DNA of 40,530 nucleotides, from contig LNEO01000121.1 of assembly GCA_001465015.1 (NCBI GenBank), positions 1 to 40,530 on the forward strand, in the 5' to 3' direction. The notes below the pieces were generated by a model. It saw only the letters and a list, made by a program, of their open reading frames with translations. It ran no database searches and had not been told where the DNA came from. The DNA is from Deltaproteobacteria bacterium Ga0077539. Lineage in GTDB: Bacteria > Myxococcota_A > Polyangia > Polyangiales > Ga0077539. The number at the start of each line of letters is the position of its first letter. Within the stretch, counting starts at the first letter, position 1. Shown here piece by piece: positions 17,101-23,903 of the stretch. Position numbers and translations under genes: made by a program.

Positions 17101-17707
17101 GATGAGCGTCGATCGACGCCGGGTCGATCAGCGAGCGAAGCTGCTCGTCTTCGAGCGCGACGATCTTCTGCACCTCGTGCGAGGTCCGAAAGCCGTCGAA
17201 GAAATGCAGAAACGGCACGCGCGACTCGAGCGCCGCCGCATGGGCGATCGCCGCGAGGTCCTGCGCCTCTTGGACGCTCCCCGAACACAACAGCGCCATC
17301 CCCGTGGACCGCGCGACCATCGCGTCCGAGTGATCGCCGAAGATCGAGAGCGCCTGCGTCGCGATCGCCCGCGCCGCGACGTGAATCGCGCAGCCCGTGA
17401 GCTCGCCGGCGATCTTGTAGAGGTTGGGCAGCATCAGCAGCAGCCCTTGCGATGCCGTAAACGTGGTCGCCAGCGAGCCCGCCTGCAGCGCGCCGTGCAC
17501 AGCGCCAGCCGCACCGCCCTCGCTCTGCATCTCGACGACATCCGGAACGACGCCCCAGAGGTTGGGGCGCTTCGAGGACGCCCAATCGTCGCTGTACTCG
17601 CCCATCGCCGAGGCAGGGGTGATCGGATAGATCGCGACGACCTCGCTGAGTCGATACGCGACCGATGCCACTGCCTCGTTGCCGTCGAGCGTCGTGAACC
17701 TGGTCAT
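14108..17707 (-). CDS. nifJ: Pyruvate:ferredoxin (flavodoxin) oxidoreductase
   Basis: 1199 residues, the single-chain form of PFOR, which oxidatively decarboxylates pyruvate to acetyl-CoA and reduces ferredoxin or flavodoxin. The start is the ATG at 17707 (MTRFTTLDGNEAVASVAY), preceded by GGCGGAG; earlier in-frame codons add unrelated sequence. Domains in order: pyrimidine-binding domain (AIYPITPASAMGE); transketolase-like domains; gamma/EKR domain; two 4Fe-4S motifs (CIQCNKCSMICP and CTGCGLCVEVCP); and the TPP-binding domain with CSGCGETPY, GDGWAYDIGYGG and VYSNTGGQQSKATP. All expected clusters and cofactor motifs are present, so it should be active. In a myxobacterium it implies low-oxygen metabolism or electron supply to ferredoxin enzymes. 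Operon with the overlapping downstream DHOD-like gene. Confidence 0.96.
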   Translation of the reverse strand: MTRFTTLDGNEAVASVAYRLSEVVAIYPITPASAMGEYSDDWASSKRPNLWGVVPDVVEMQSEGGAAGAVHGALQAGSLATTFTASQGLLLMLPNLYKIAGELTGCAIHVAARAIATQALSIFGDHSDAMVARSTGMALLCSGSVQEAQDLAAIAHAAALESRVPFLHFFDGFRTSHEVQKIVALEDEQLRSLIDPASIDAHRARRLTPEAPVLRGTSQNPDAFFSAREASNPFYDDCPDKLASVMKRFSAITGRSYAPFEYSGHAEPERVIIMMGSGSECTDEVVEALVAKGERVGVLRVRLFRPFSMRYFFDALPSSVRAIAVLDRAKEPGASADPLALEVGGALLWAHTTGARTSIPKVLCGRYGLGSREFAPSMAKAVFDELSRALSGDPATKARFTVGVRDDVTRLSLSEDRAFEVESDDVVRAIFYGLGSDGTVSSNKASLKILGEEGGRFVQGHFVYDSKKSGSTTVSHLRFGPRPIRSTYEIQRAKFVAVHDPGLLDRKDVLSRADRSATVLLNLPGDPAGAWDLLPREVQLALIEKQCVLYVIDAGRVAEEAGLGKRINTVMQVCFFALAGVLPKDEAIAKIKDSVAKTWGKRGPEVVRRNVAAIDACLAHLVRVELGASASSAKVRREAVPREAPDFVQKTTRLLLEGRGDELPVSAFPPDGTWPTGTAKYEKRALATDIPIWESDLCIQCNKCSMICPHSAIRTSVFEPGALADKPEHFTSIPCKIGEQINGLAYVVQVAPDDCTGCGLCVEVCPAKDRRQPRRKAINMVEVSAHRDRERERWAYFASRPELPRTKIPADARGSVMLPTLFEFSGACSGCGETPYIRWLTQLFGDRMLIANATGCSSIYGGNLPTTPYTTDSHGRGPAWNNSLFEDAAEFGLGFRLAVDALSRNARSLLAELRPSLPAQLVDELEARCYVGDEAAIERRRESVRALRAALEGRSDRSAKLLSTMADELVPRAVWVIGGDGWAYDIGYGGLDHVLAAGRDVKVLVLDTEVYSNTGGQQSKATPLGAAAKFASAGKETRKKDLGLLAMSYGHVYVASIALQAKPTHAADTLREAMSFHGPALVIANSPCIAHGYDLLHSPEQQRRAVDSWAWPLYRFDPRRVAQGKAPLELDSGPVKVPLRKYMEEEARFRMVELRDPARYEQLVKLAEDAVADRRALYGQLAGMTIPAHDAQAKGGSHG

Positions 17708-17873
17708 TGAGAGTCTCCGCCTTGCCAGCCATGCGCGCCGTTTGCGCGTGCGTGCGCAACAACCGTCGCTGGACGATCGATCGCCACGCATTCCACGGGT
17801 TCGATCGAAGCCTTTGCGTGTCGACGCAGCGATTGTGCCAACCTGCGAAGGCGACGGCCCCCACGACCCGTCG

Positions 17874-18953
17874 CTACTTTGCGCGAAGAAACGCTGCCAT
17901 TCGCGAGCGTTCTTCATCGATCGCGGCCGCGAGCGACTTGTCGCGCTTCGCGCGTTTTGCGTAGCCGACCTCGACGTCCATCACTCCCTGGTCGACCGAG
18001 ACGTTGCTCCAGCCGATGACGCTGTCGCGCCAGAGCATGGGCAGCGCGTAGTACCCGCGGACACGCTTGCTCGCGGGGGTGTACGCCTCGAAGCGATACG
18101 CCCAGCCCCACAGGAGCTCGAAGCGACGGCGATCCCACACGACCGGGTCGAACGGCGAGAGCCACGCGACGCGCGCGGCGGGCTCAGCGAAGGTTCGCGG
18201 GTCCTCGCGCGCGGGCCAATACCAGCGAACGCCGTCCACGAGCGCGTGAGCGAGGCGCGACTTCGCTCGGTCGAACGCAGCACGTTTGGCGTCGCGCCAC
18301 TGCGGCGCGCCGAGGCCGAGGTGCGTGAGCAGTTGTCGAAGCGAGGCTTCGGGCAGCGGCGCGTAGCGACCGACGATGGCGTCGACGAGGCCGTCATGTG
18401 CGGCTCGAGGATCCTCGGGGGACGCGAACGGCGCGCGTGCGCGGTAGAGCCGAACGCCGCTCTTGCGGCCGGCGACGCGGAGGATTCCGCGGTAGTGCAT
18501 TCCGTCGAGCAGCTGCGTCGAGGCGCTCGAGCGCCCGCCCCACCAGTTCTTCACCGTTCCGTGCGCGAAGTGAGCGTCGACCTCGCGGGGGTGGACAGTG
18601 CCCTTGTCGAGAACGTACTCGAGCACCGCCGCGGCGCGCTTCTGCTCGCTCTTCGTCCACGCTCGCCTGGGGGTGCGCGGGTGCATCAGGGCCTGAAGCT
18701 CCCTCGTCACGAAGCCGTAGTTGACGAAGTAGTCCTCTTCGATGGCGAGCTCCGCGTAGCGCTCTTCGAGATCCCCGACGCGATAGCCATCGACGCGATG
18801 TCGAAGCTCCAGGTCCTGCGCGACAGCCGGCGCGCGAATGGGATCGGCCTGAACGAACTGCGCGCGTTCGAGCGCGCGCGCGAGGGTGCTGGTCGATCCG
18901 AGCGACCGAGCGACGGCGTACGCGCGCAGCGTCGAGAGCGTGATCGGGGACAC
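17874..18953 (-). CDS. Winged-helix DNA glycosylase of the YcaQ/AlkX family (HTH_42)
   Basis: 359 residues, matching the winged-helix DNA-binding/crosslink-repair family (PF06224). Family enzymes such as E. coli YcaQ unhook DNA interstrand crosslinks and remove bulky N7-alkylguanines. The catalytic Q-x-D motif is present as Gln35-Ala-Asp37 in FVQADPIRAPA. Other family signatures include YRVGDLEERYAELAIEEDYF, VKNWWGGRSSASTQLLD and AWLSPFDPVVWDRRRFELLW, then YRFEAYTPASKRVRGYYALP. Some actinobacterial members protect against self-made alkylating antibiotics; nothing here shows a toxin cluster next to it, so general repair is the safer reading. It lies 166 nt upstream of nifJ on the same strand, a gap with no recognised signal. 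The palindromic repeat lies just upstream of its start. Confidence 0.9.
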   Translation of the reverse strand: MSPITLSTLRAYAVARSLGSTSTLARALERAQFVQADPIRAPAVAQDLELRHRVDGYRVGDLEERYAELAIEEDYFVNYGFVTRELQALMHPRTPRRAWTKSEQKRAAAVLEYVLDKGTVHPREVDAHFAHGTVKNWWGGRSSASTQLLDGMHYRGILRVAGRKSGVRLYRARAPFASPEDPRAAHDGLVDAIVGRYAPLPEASLRQLLTHLGLGAPQWRDAKRAAFDRAKSRLAHALVDGVRWYWPAREDPRTFAEPAARVAWLSPFDPVVWDRRRFELLWGWAYRFEAYTPASKRVRGYYALPMLWRDSVIGWSNVSVDQGVMDVEVGYAKRAKRDKSLAAAIDEERSRMAAFLRAK

Positions 18954-19456
18954 CGCGAGAGTGTGCCGACAGCCGGGACGGTCCTCAATAACTCAAGTAT
19001 TCACCAAGCAATCAACGTGCCCGACAGCCGGGGACGGTCCTCAATAACTCAACGATTCACCGAACAACCCACGGGCCCGCAATACCCCGAGTCATCGAGG
19101 ACCCGACCCGGTTGGCCGTCCCCGCCCGGCTCGGTACGTCGCTTGCGCCGTGAATCGTTGGGTTGTTGAGGACCGTCCCCGGCGTGCGGGCACGTTGATT
19201 GCTTGGTGAATACTTGAGTTATTGAGGACCGTCCCCGGCGTGTCCGCGCCGGTTCTCGACACGATTGTGTGAAGCGCCAGCGGTCGCGCCGGCAATCACA
19301 GAGTAGGACGACGCTTCGTCCGCGCCGGGCGCAGCGCGCTGCCGCAGCGCCGGAAACTGAGCAGCGATTCGCTGCTGTCGAGCCCAGGGGCTCGCCACGG
19401 TTGCGCCGTCGTCCAGCGGGACGGCGGGCGCAGGCCGCGGCGTACTGCAAGGAGCA
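18954..19456. other. 503-bp intergenic region dominated by palindromic repeats
   Basis: Between the divergent glycosylase and methyltransferase genes. 18972-19239 is the nested palindrome described separately. 19240-19456 shows no gene or strong promoter beyond the AAGGAG ribosome-binding site just before 19457. Confidence 0.7.
18972..19239. repeat. Nested palindromic repeat element (REP/BIME or MITE-like)
   Basis: Four related units of about 37-53 bp sit in the order A+, B+, B-, A-. A+ (18972-19023) and A- (19187-19239) are reverse complements, identical apart from one G. B+ (19027 to about 19075) and B- (19147-19183) are reverse complements with a few mismatches. All four share the head GCCGGGGACGGTCCTCAA; the tails differ. 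A GC-rich spacer (about 19076-19146) holds degenerate copies of the head. There is no transposase inside. The plan resembles REP/BIME elements mobilised in trans by IS200-like TnpA_REP (RAYT) proteins; that link is inference. Confidence 0.8.
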
Positions 19457-20311
19457 ATGCACATGGACACGCTGAACTCTCGATTCGTGGATGATGGGAC
19501 CCTCGCGACGTCCGAGACGAGCGCCGAGCGGCTCTACGACGATCGCGGCACCGACGTGTTGCCCTCCGACGGGCCCGATCCGATCGTGAACATGGGCTTG
19601 TGGCGCGCTCCCGACGGCTCGCGCGCAGCGACGCTGCACGAGGCCAACATGCGACTGTTCGATCGCGTGCTCGACCTCGCGGAAGTGCGCGACCGCTCGA
19701 CCCTGATCGACGTCGGCTGCGGCTTCGGAACGGCCGCGATGCGCGCCGCCACCCGCACGCGCGCGGCGAACATCGTCGGGGTCAACGTGTCCGATGTGCA
19801 GCTGAGCATCGCGCGCGACGCTATCGCGAAGGGCGGCCTCGGCGGACGAATCCGCTGCGTCAACGCCTCTGCGACGGACCTGCCCTTCGACACCGCGTCC
19901 GTCGATCACGTGATCAGCGTCGAGGCGGCGTTTCATTTCGCGCCGCGGGCGGCGTTCTTTCGCGAGGCGGCGCGCGTGCTGCGGCCCGGTGGAACGTTGG
20001 TGGTCGCGGACCTGTTGATCGCGCCTGCGAGCGGACGCGCGAGCGCGAAGATGCTCGAGCAGCTCTCGCGTTCGCTGGCTTTTCCCTACGCAAACGCGTG
20101 CACGCTGAGGGCGTACCGCGCCGAGGTCCAGTCGAGCGGCCTTTGCGTCAGCAGCGTCGAGTCGATCGGGCGCGACGTGGTGTCAGCGTTTCGTCGGTGG
20201 ATTCTTCGCAACGCCCTCGGGCATCGGGCGGCGCGCAAGGACCTCGGCGCGTGGCCGTTCTTGCTCTATCCGCTCGACTACGTCCTGCTGCGCGCCATCA
20301 AGGCTCGCTGA
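19457..20311 (+). CDS. SAM-dependent methyltransferase (Methyltransf_11 type)
   Basis: 284 residues, with AAGGAG just upstream of the ATG. Class I methyltransferase: motif I is LIDVGCGFGTAA (VGCGFG at residues 86-91), motif post-I GVNVSDVQLSIAR, motif II NASATDLPFDTASVDHVIS, and LRPGGTLVVADLL. The order and the N-terminal GLWRAP segment resemble small-molecule methyltransferases of the sarcosine/tocopherol/erythromycin-type group, which act on sugars, lipids or secondary metabolites. The substrate is not readable; there is no biosynthetic cluster next to it. It stands alone between a repeat element and the convergent pyrophosphatase gene. Confidence 0.9.
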   Translation: MHMDTLNSRFVDDGTLATSETSAERLYDDRGTDVLPSDGPDPIVNMGLWRAPDGSRAATLHEANMRLFDRVLDLAEVRDRSTLIDVGCGFGTAAMRAATRTRAANIVGVNVSDVQLSIARDAIAKGGLGGRIRCVNASATDLPFDTASVDHVISVEAAFHFAPRAAFFREAARVLRPGGTLVVADLLIAPASGRASAKMLEQLSRSLAFPYANACTLRAYRAEVQSSGLCVSSVESIGRDVVSAFRRWILRNALGHRAARKDLGAWPFLLYPLDYVLLRAIKAR

Positions 20312-20461
20312 GAGTTCGACGCAACGGACGGGAAGAAGCACCTCGCACGCTCGTCGCCCGCTGAGCGCGTCGCGCATCGCTGGGACTGCATCAACTGGCC
20401 GATCTTGCGGCGATGGGTCGCGTCGGAGCTCGACCCAGTCGAAGAAGCGAGCGCGCTAGGA

Positions 20462-21016
20462 TCACGGCGTCGCCTCGCCGCTCTCTTTGCGACGCTTGTA
20501 TGCCTCGATGCCCGCGAGGATCTCGGCTTTGGCCTCGTCCGGTCCGCCCCAGCCGAGGATCTTGACCCACTTGCCGGGCTCGAGGTCTTTGTAGTGCTCG
20601 AAGAAGTGCTGAATGCTCGCGAGTCGCTCGGGCGCGATGTCGTCGTACTTCTGCCAGTGCTTGTAGATCGGCAGAATCTTGTCGATCGGAACAGCCAGGA
20701 GCTTCGAGTCACCCCCTGCCTCGTCGTTCATCCGCAGCACTCCGAGCGGCCGACAGCGAATCACCGCGCCCACAGCGACCGCGAAGGGCGTGATGACCAG
20801 CACGTCGAGCGGGTCTCCGTCGTCCGCGATCGTGCGAGGGATGTACCCGTAGTTACACGGGTAGTGCATCGAGGTCATCATGAAGCGATCGACGAAGAGC
20901 GCGCCCGTCTGCTTGTCCACTTCGTACTTGATCGGGTCGGACGCCATCGGGATCTCGACGATCACGTTCACGTCGTGAGGTACGTCTCTGCCGCTGTCGA
21001 CGTAGTCGAGGATCAT
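20462..21016 (-). CDS. ppa: Inorganic pyrophosphatase (family I)
   Basis: 184 residues, standard length for bacterial soluble family I pyrophosphatase, which hydrolyses PPi to phosphate and drives biosynthesis forward in the cytoplasm. Conserved parts: [38 protein letters not shown], and the metal-binding signature [10 protein letters not shown] with three aspartates. [26 protein letters not shown] is followed by the conserved Lys-Trp (GKWVKI). All active-site elements appear intact. The gene is convergent with the methyltransferase; the 150-bp gap between them has no clear terminator. Confidence 0.97.
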   Translation of the reverse strand: MILDYVDSGRDVPHDVNVIVEIPMASDPIKYEVDKQTGALFVDRFMMTSMHYPCNYGYIPRTIADDGDPLDVLVITPFAVAVGAVIRCRPLGVLRMNDEAGGDSKLLAVPIDKILPIYKHWQKYDDIAPERLASIQHFFEHYKDLEPGKWVKILGWGGPDEAKAEILAGIEAYKRRKESGEATP

Positions 21017-21088
21017 GGCGCGACGGTATCACCGCTCGACGCCCGCCAAGCGAGCGGCCGTGGGACACGCGCTCGGTGAGCGGCATGT

Positions 21089-21613
21089 CTACGACAGCGC
21101 TGCGTCGTCGAGCGTCGGCGGCGGCAACGGACCCACCATGTGATGGCGATACGACTCGCACCGCCAGCGCGCGACGCCTTGGATCTCGACGCACGTGCAA
21201 TCCCCACCCGGGCCGCGCTCCTGCGTGCTGCCGAGCACACATTCGCCCGGCGAATACGGCCGACAAGCCCACGCAGGCCCTGCGGTGGTCGCGACGCAAT
21301 CGCAGAGACTTGCCCCGCGCTGCATCCGCTGCCCGACGCCACACGCCGGTGGAGCGCCACCGCCCTGCCCGACGACGACGGTGTGCATCTGGACGTTCTG
21401 CTCGTCGTTCGGCGGCGGTCCCTGCTCGAGCACGGTCGTGTTGTTCTGCACGACGCCTCCCCCTTGAACGACCACACCCCCGCCGCTGCTTGCGCCGAGC
21501 GGCGGCGGAACGGCCTCTTCCTGCATCACGCAAGCGGGCGCGGCGCCCACGAGCGCGAGCGCCTGGGTGAATCGAAGGACGTGTGCCAGTCGCCTGCTGT
21601 TGTTCGGGGTCAT
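21089..21613 (-). CDS. Small Cys-rich lipoprotein, hypothetical
   Basis: 174 residues, unrecognised. A signal with two arginines and a hydrophobic stretch (LALVGAAPAC) places the lipobox cysteine at residue 28. A Gly/Val/Gln-rich low-complexity linker follows (SSGGGVVVQGGGVVQNN). The C-terminal 80 residues contain eight or so cysteines in a compact pattern (PACGVGQ, LCDC, WACRP, GECVLG, DCTCVE, RWRCES), suggesting a disulfide-stabilised domain at the cell surface. It is separated from the upstream tRNA by a hairpin terminator, so it needs its own promoter, which I could not identify in the roughly 100 bp available. Confidence 0.75.
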   Translation of the reverse strand: MTPNNSRRLAHVLRFTQALALVGAAPACVMQEEAVPPPLGASSGGGVVVQGGGVVQNNTTVLEQGPPPNDEQNVQMHTVVVGQGGGAPPACGVGQRMQRGASLCDCVATTAGPAWACRPYSPGECVLGSTQERGPGGDCTCVEIQGVARWRCESYRHHMVGPLPPPTLDDAALS

Positions 21614-21719
21614 CGCTGCGCCTCTCGCTCTTGCTGGATACGGAACGTCCAGCGGCGAGCCCCCCTTACAGCCCCGCCGGTATTGGTCGCCCTTCAGCGA
21701 AGGTGGCCCTGGAGAAACG

Positions 21720-21761
21720 AAAACAGCGGCGAGTGTCTTTCGATCACTTCGCCGCTGTTTT
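21720..21761 (-). terminator. Intrinsic terminator downstream of tRNA-Val
   Basis: AAAACAGCGGCGA and TCGCCGCTGTTTT form a perfect 13-bp inverted repeat around a 16-nt loop. Read on the minus strand it follows the tRNA by 16 nt and ends in a T-run. Its symmetry would let it work in both directions. Confidence 0.85.
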
Positions 21762-21776
21762 CGCTGCGGATTTTTG

Positions 21777-21848
<72 letters not shown>

Positions 21849-21861
21849 GGAAGGGAGCGCG

Positions 21862-21890
21862 TAGGTAGCGAGCCCTGGGCTCGGTGTCAA
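21862..21890 (-). promoter_or_regulatory. Promoter of tRNA-Val
   Basis: Minus strand TTGACA (21885-21890), 17-nt spacer, TACCTA (21862-21867); transcription would begin about 7 nt before the mature tRNA 5' end. The exact -35 and ideal spacing make this the clearest promoter in the window. Confidence 0.75.
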
Positions 21891-21904
21891 GCGGTCAATT
21901 CAAC

Positions 21905-23770
21905 TCAGGGCACGGCGCGGTTCGAGTACAGGACGTCGATGCGGTCTTCGAAGCGCTGTTCGACGACCCGGCGACGGACCTTGAGCGTCGGAGTGAGCTC
22001 GCCCGCCTCGACCTCGAGGTCCCGCGGAAGGACCGCCCACCGCTTGATCTGTTGATAGTTCTCGAGCGAGGCGTTGACGCGACGGACGATCGCGTCGAGC
22101 TCGCTGGCCACCTTGGGGTGCTCGCCCCAGGGTCGGTCGCCGCGCACGAGTCCCTCGCGCGTCGCGTAGGCGCGCGCGGCTTCTTCGTCGAGCGTGAGCA
22201 GCGCCACGAGATACGGGCGGCGATCGCCGATGACCACCGCGCGCGAAACGAGCGGGTTGGCTTCGAGGAGCCGCTCGATGTTCTGGGGGGCCACGTTCTT
22301 GCCGCCCGCGGTGACGATGAGGTCCTTCTTGCGATCGGTGATCGTGAGGTAGCCCTCGTCGTCGATCGAGCCGATGTCTCCGGTGCGAAACCACCGCTCC
22401 TCGCCGAGCACGGCGCTGGTCGCGTCGGGGTCGTTGCGATAACCCACCATCACGTTGGCGCCTCGAACGAGCACCTCGCCGTCGTGATCGAGCTTCACTT
22501 CGACGCCGGGCGCTGGGAGCCCGACCGTTCCGAGCTTGTAGGCGTCGGGGCGATTGATGTGCGTGGCGGCCGTGGTCTCTGTGAGGCCGTAGCCCTCGAG
22601 GATCAGCACGTCGCAGCTGTGAAAGAACTCGGCGACGTCGCGAGACAGCGGGGCGGCGCCGGAGATGGCGAAGCGCAGGCGCTTTCCGAACACGTGTCGG
22701 ATGCGCTCGAGCACGGCGAGGTCTGCGGCGCGGTGCTGCGCGGCGAGAAAGGGACCGACGACGCCGCCGTTGCGGCGGACTTCGCTCACGGATTGACCCA
22801 CCGAGAGCGCGCGCTGAGCGATGCGCCGACGGAGCGGGCTCTCGCTCTCGATCTTGGCGAGCACCGACGCGTAGACCTTCTCGTACACCCTGGGAACCGC
22901 CGCGAAGAACGTCGGGTCCACCTCGCGCATCTCGTCGAGCGCGCTCGTCAGAGACGTCGCGAACGCCGTCGAGAAGCCGACGCGCACCGCGGCCACGAGC
23001 AGCGCCTTCGCGAAGATGTGCGCGAGCGGCAGAAACAGCAGCGTTCGATCGGCGTTGGTGAGCCCGAGCACCTCGCGGACCGAGCCGGTCTCCGCGTCGA
23101 AGTTGCCGTGCGAGAGCAGGACTCCCTTGGGCAGGCCGGTGGTGCCAGAGGTATAGACGATCGTGGCGATGTCTTCGGGCGCGACGCGCTCACCGAGCGC
23201 ACGAATCGCAGTCTCGTCGCGATCGAGCATGCGGCGCCCGGCCTCGAGCAGCTCTGCGTACGACATCACCTTCGCCCGCTCTTCGCGAGGAACGACGTCG
23301 TCGAGCCGCACCTCGAGCCTGCCTCGCGGATCGGGTCGATCGAAGCGTCGTCGCGCGTCGAAGTACACGATCCGCCGCACCGCGCGCCGATGTTCCGCAG
23401 AGGTCCCTGTGAAGAGCTTCTCGACCTGCATCGGGTCTTCGGCGAACACGACGACCGAGCCCGAGTCTCGCAGCACGTGCGCGACGCCGTCGGGCGTCGT
23501 CTGCTGATAGATCGGGACGATCGCGGCGCCCGCAGAGACGATCCCCATGTCGACCTCGGCCCACTCGCGGCGCGTTCCCGAGAGGATCGCGACGCGATCA
23601 CCGTGCGACACGCCGAGGTCCGACAGAGCCGCGGCGATGGCGACCGCCGTCTCGTCCCATTCGCGAAACGACCGCGAAATCCAGTGCCCTCCGACGCGCG
23701 TCTCGAGCGCGGGTCGATCGCCGTTGCCAGTCACTTGTCGGCGGAGCATCGCGACGATGGTGTTCGTCAT
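21905..23770 (-). CDS. Long-chain fatty-acid--CoA ligase (AMP-dependent synthetase)
   Basis: 621 residues from the ATG at 23770 (MTNTIVAMLRRQVTGNGDRP); codons further upstream add a non-homologous stretch. ANL-superfamily adenylating enzyme that activates fatty acids with ATP and CoA. Motifs in order: IVYTSGTTGLPKGVLLSHGN (AMP/P-loop); GYGLTETTAATHINRP (fatty-acid gate/linker region); RTGDIGSIDDEGYLTITDRK (ATP-ribose Asp); and DLIVTAGGKNVAPQNIE (hinge and C-terminal domain). Length and motif wording match FadD15/long-chain acyl-CoA synthetases. It would feed beta-oxidation or phospholipid synthesis. The N-terminus has no signal; probably membrane-associated cytoplasmic. Divergent from the GH57 gene across 133 bp. 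Confidence 0.93.
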   Translation of the reverse strand: MTNTIVAMLRRQVTGNGDRPALETRVGGHWISRSFREWDETAVAIAAALSDLGVSHGDRVAILSGTRREWAEVDMGIVSAGAAIVPIYQQTTPDGVAHVLRDSGSVVVFAEDPMQVEKLFTGTSAEHRRAVRRIVYFDARRRFDRPDPRGRLEVRLDDVVPREERAKVMSYAELLEAGRRMLDRDETAIRALGERVAPEDIATIVYTSGTTGLPKGVLLSHGNFDAETGSVREVLGLTNADRTLLFLPLAHIFAKALLVAAVRVGFSTAFATSLTSALDEMREVDPTFFAAVPRVYEKVYASVLAKIESESPLRRRIAQRALSVGQSVSEVRRNGGVVGPFLAAQHRAADLAVLERIRHVFGKRLRFAISGAAPLSRDVAEFFHSCDVLILEGYGLTETTAATHINRPDAYKLGTVGLPAPGVEVKLDHDGEVLVRGANVMVGYRNDPDATSAVLGEERWFRTGDIGSIDDEGYLTITDRKKDLIVTAGGKNVAPQNIERLLEANPLVSRAVVIGDRRPYLVALLTLDEEAARAYATREGLVRGDRPWGEHPKVASELDAIVRRVNASLENYQQIKRWAVLPRDLEVEAGELTPTLKVRRRVVEQRFEDRIDVLYSNRAVP

Positions 23771-23861
23771 AGTGTTACTCGTAGCGTGGAGCGGAGCGGA
23801 GCTTACCCGAGGCCCGGGCGCTCGGTGGCTTTCATCTCGCACGTTCAGTGCGTCGAACGCG

Positions 23862-23889
23862 TTGAACCTGGGCGGTGAAAAGGTATTGT
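23862..23889 (+). promoter_or_regulatory. Putative promoter of the GH57 gene, near-leaderless
   Basis: TTGAAC (23862-23867), 16-nt spacer, TATTGT (23884-23889). Transcription would start only about 8 nt before the ATG at 23904, leaving no room for a ribosome-binding site, and none is seen. Confidence 0.4.
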
Positions 23890-23903
23890 CGCGCGCAACG
23901 CCA

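Noticed and set aside
17874..18953. Self-resistance glycosylase of a natural-product cluster
   Set aside because: No biosynthetic genes for an alkylating toxin nearby; general DNA repair is the simpler reading.
19092..19295. Minus-strand frame across the nested palindrome
   Set aside because: It only translates the repeat heads (GRSS-type peptide in both directions), a known artefact of such elements.
21884..23878. 664-residue plus-strand open frame opposite the acyl-CoA ligase
   Set aside because: Antisense shadow; the ligase carries all ANL motifs on the other strand.
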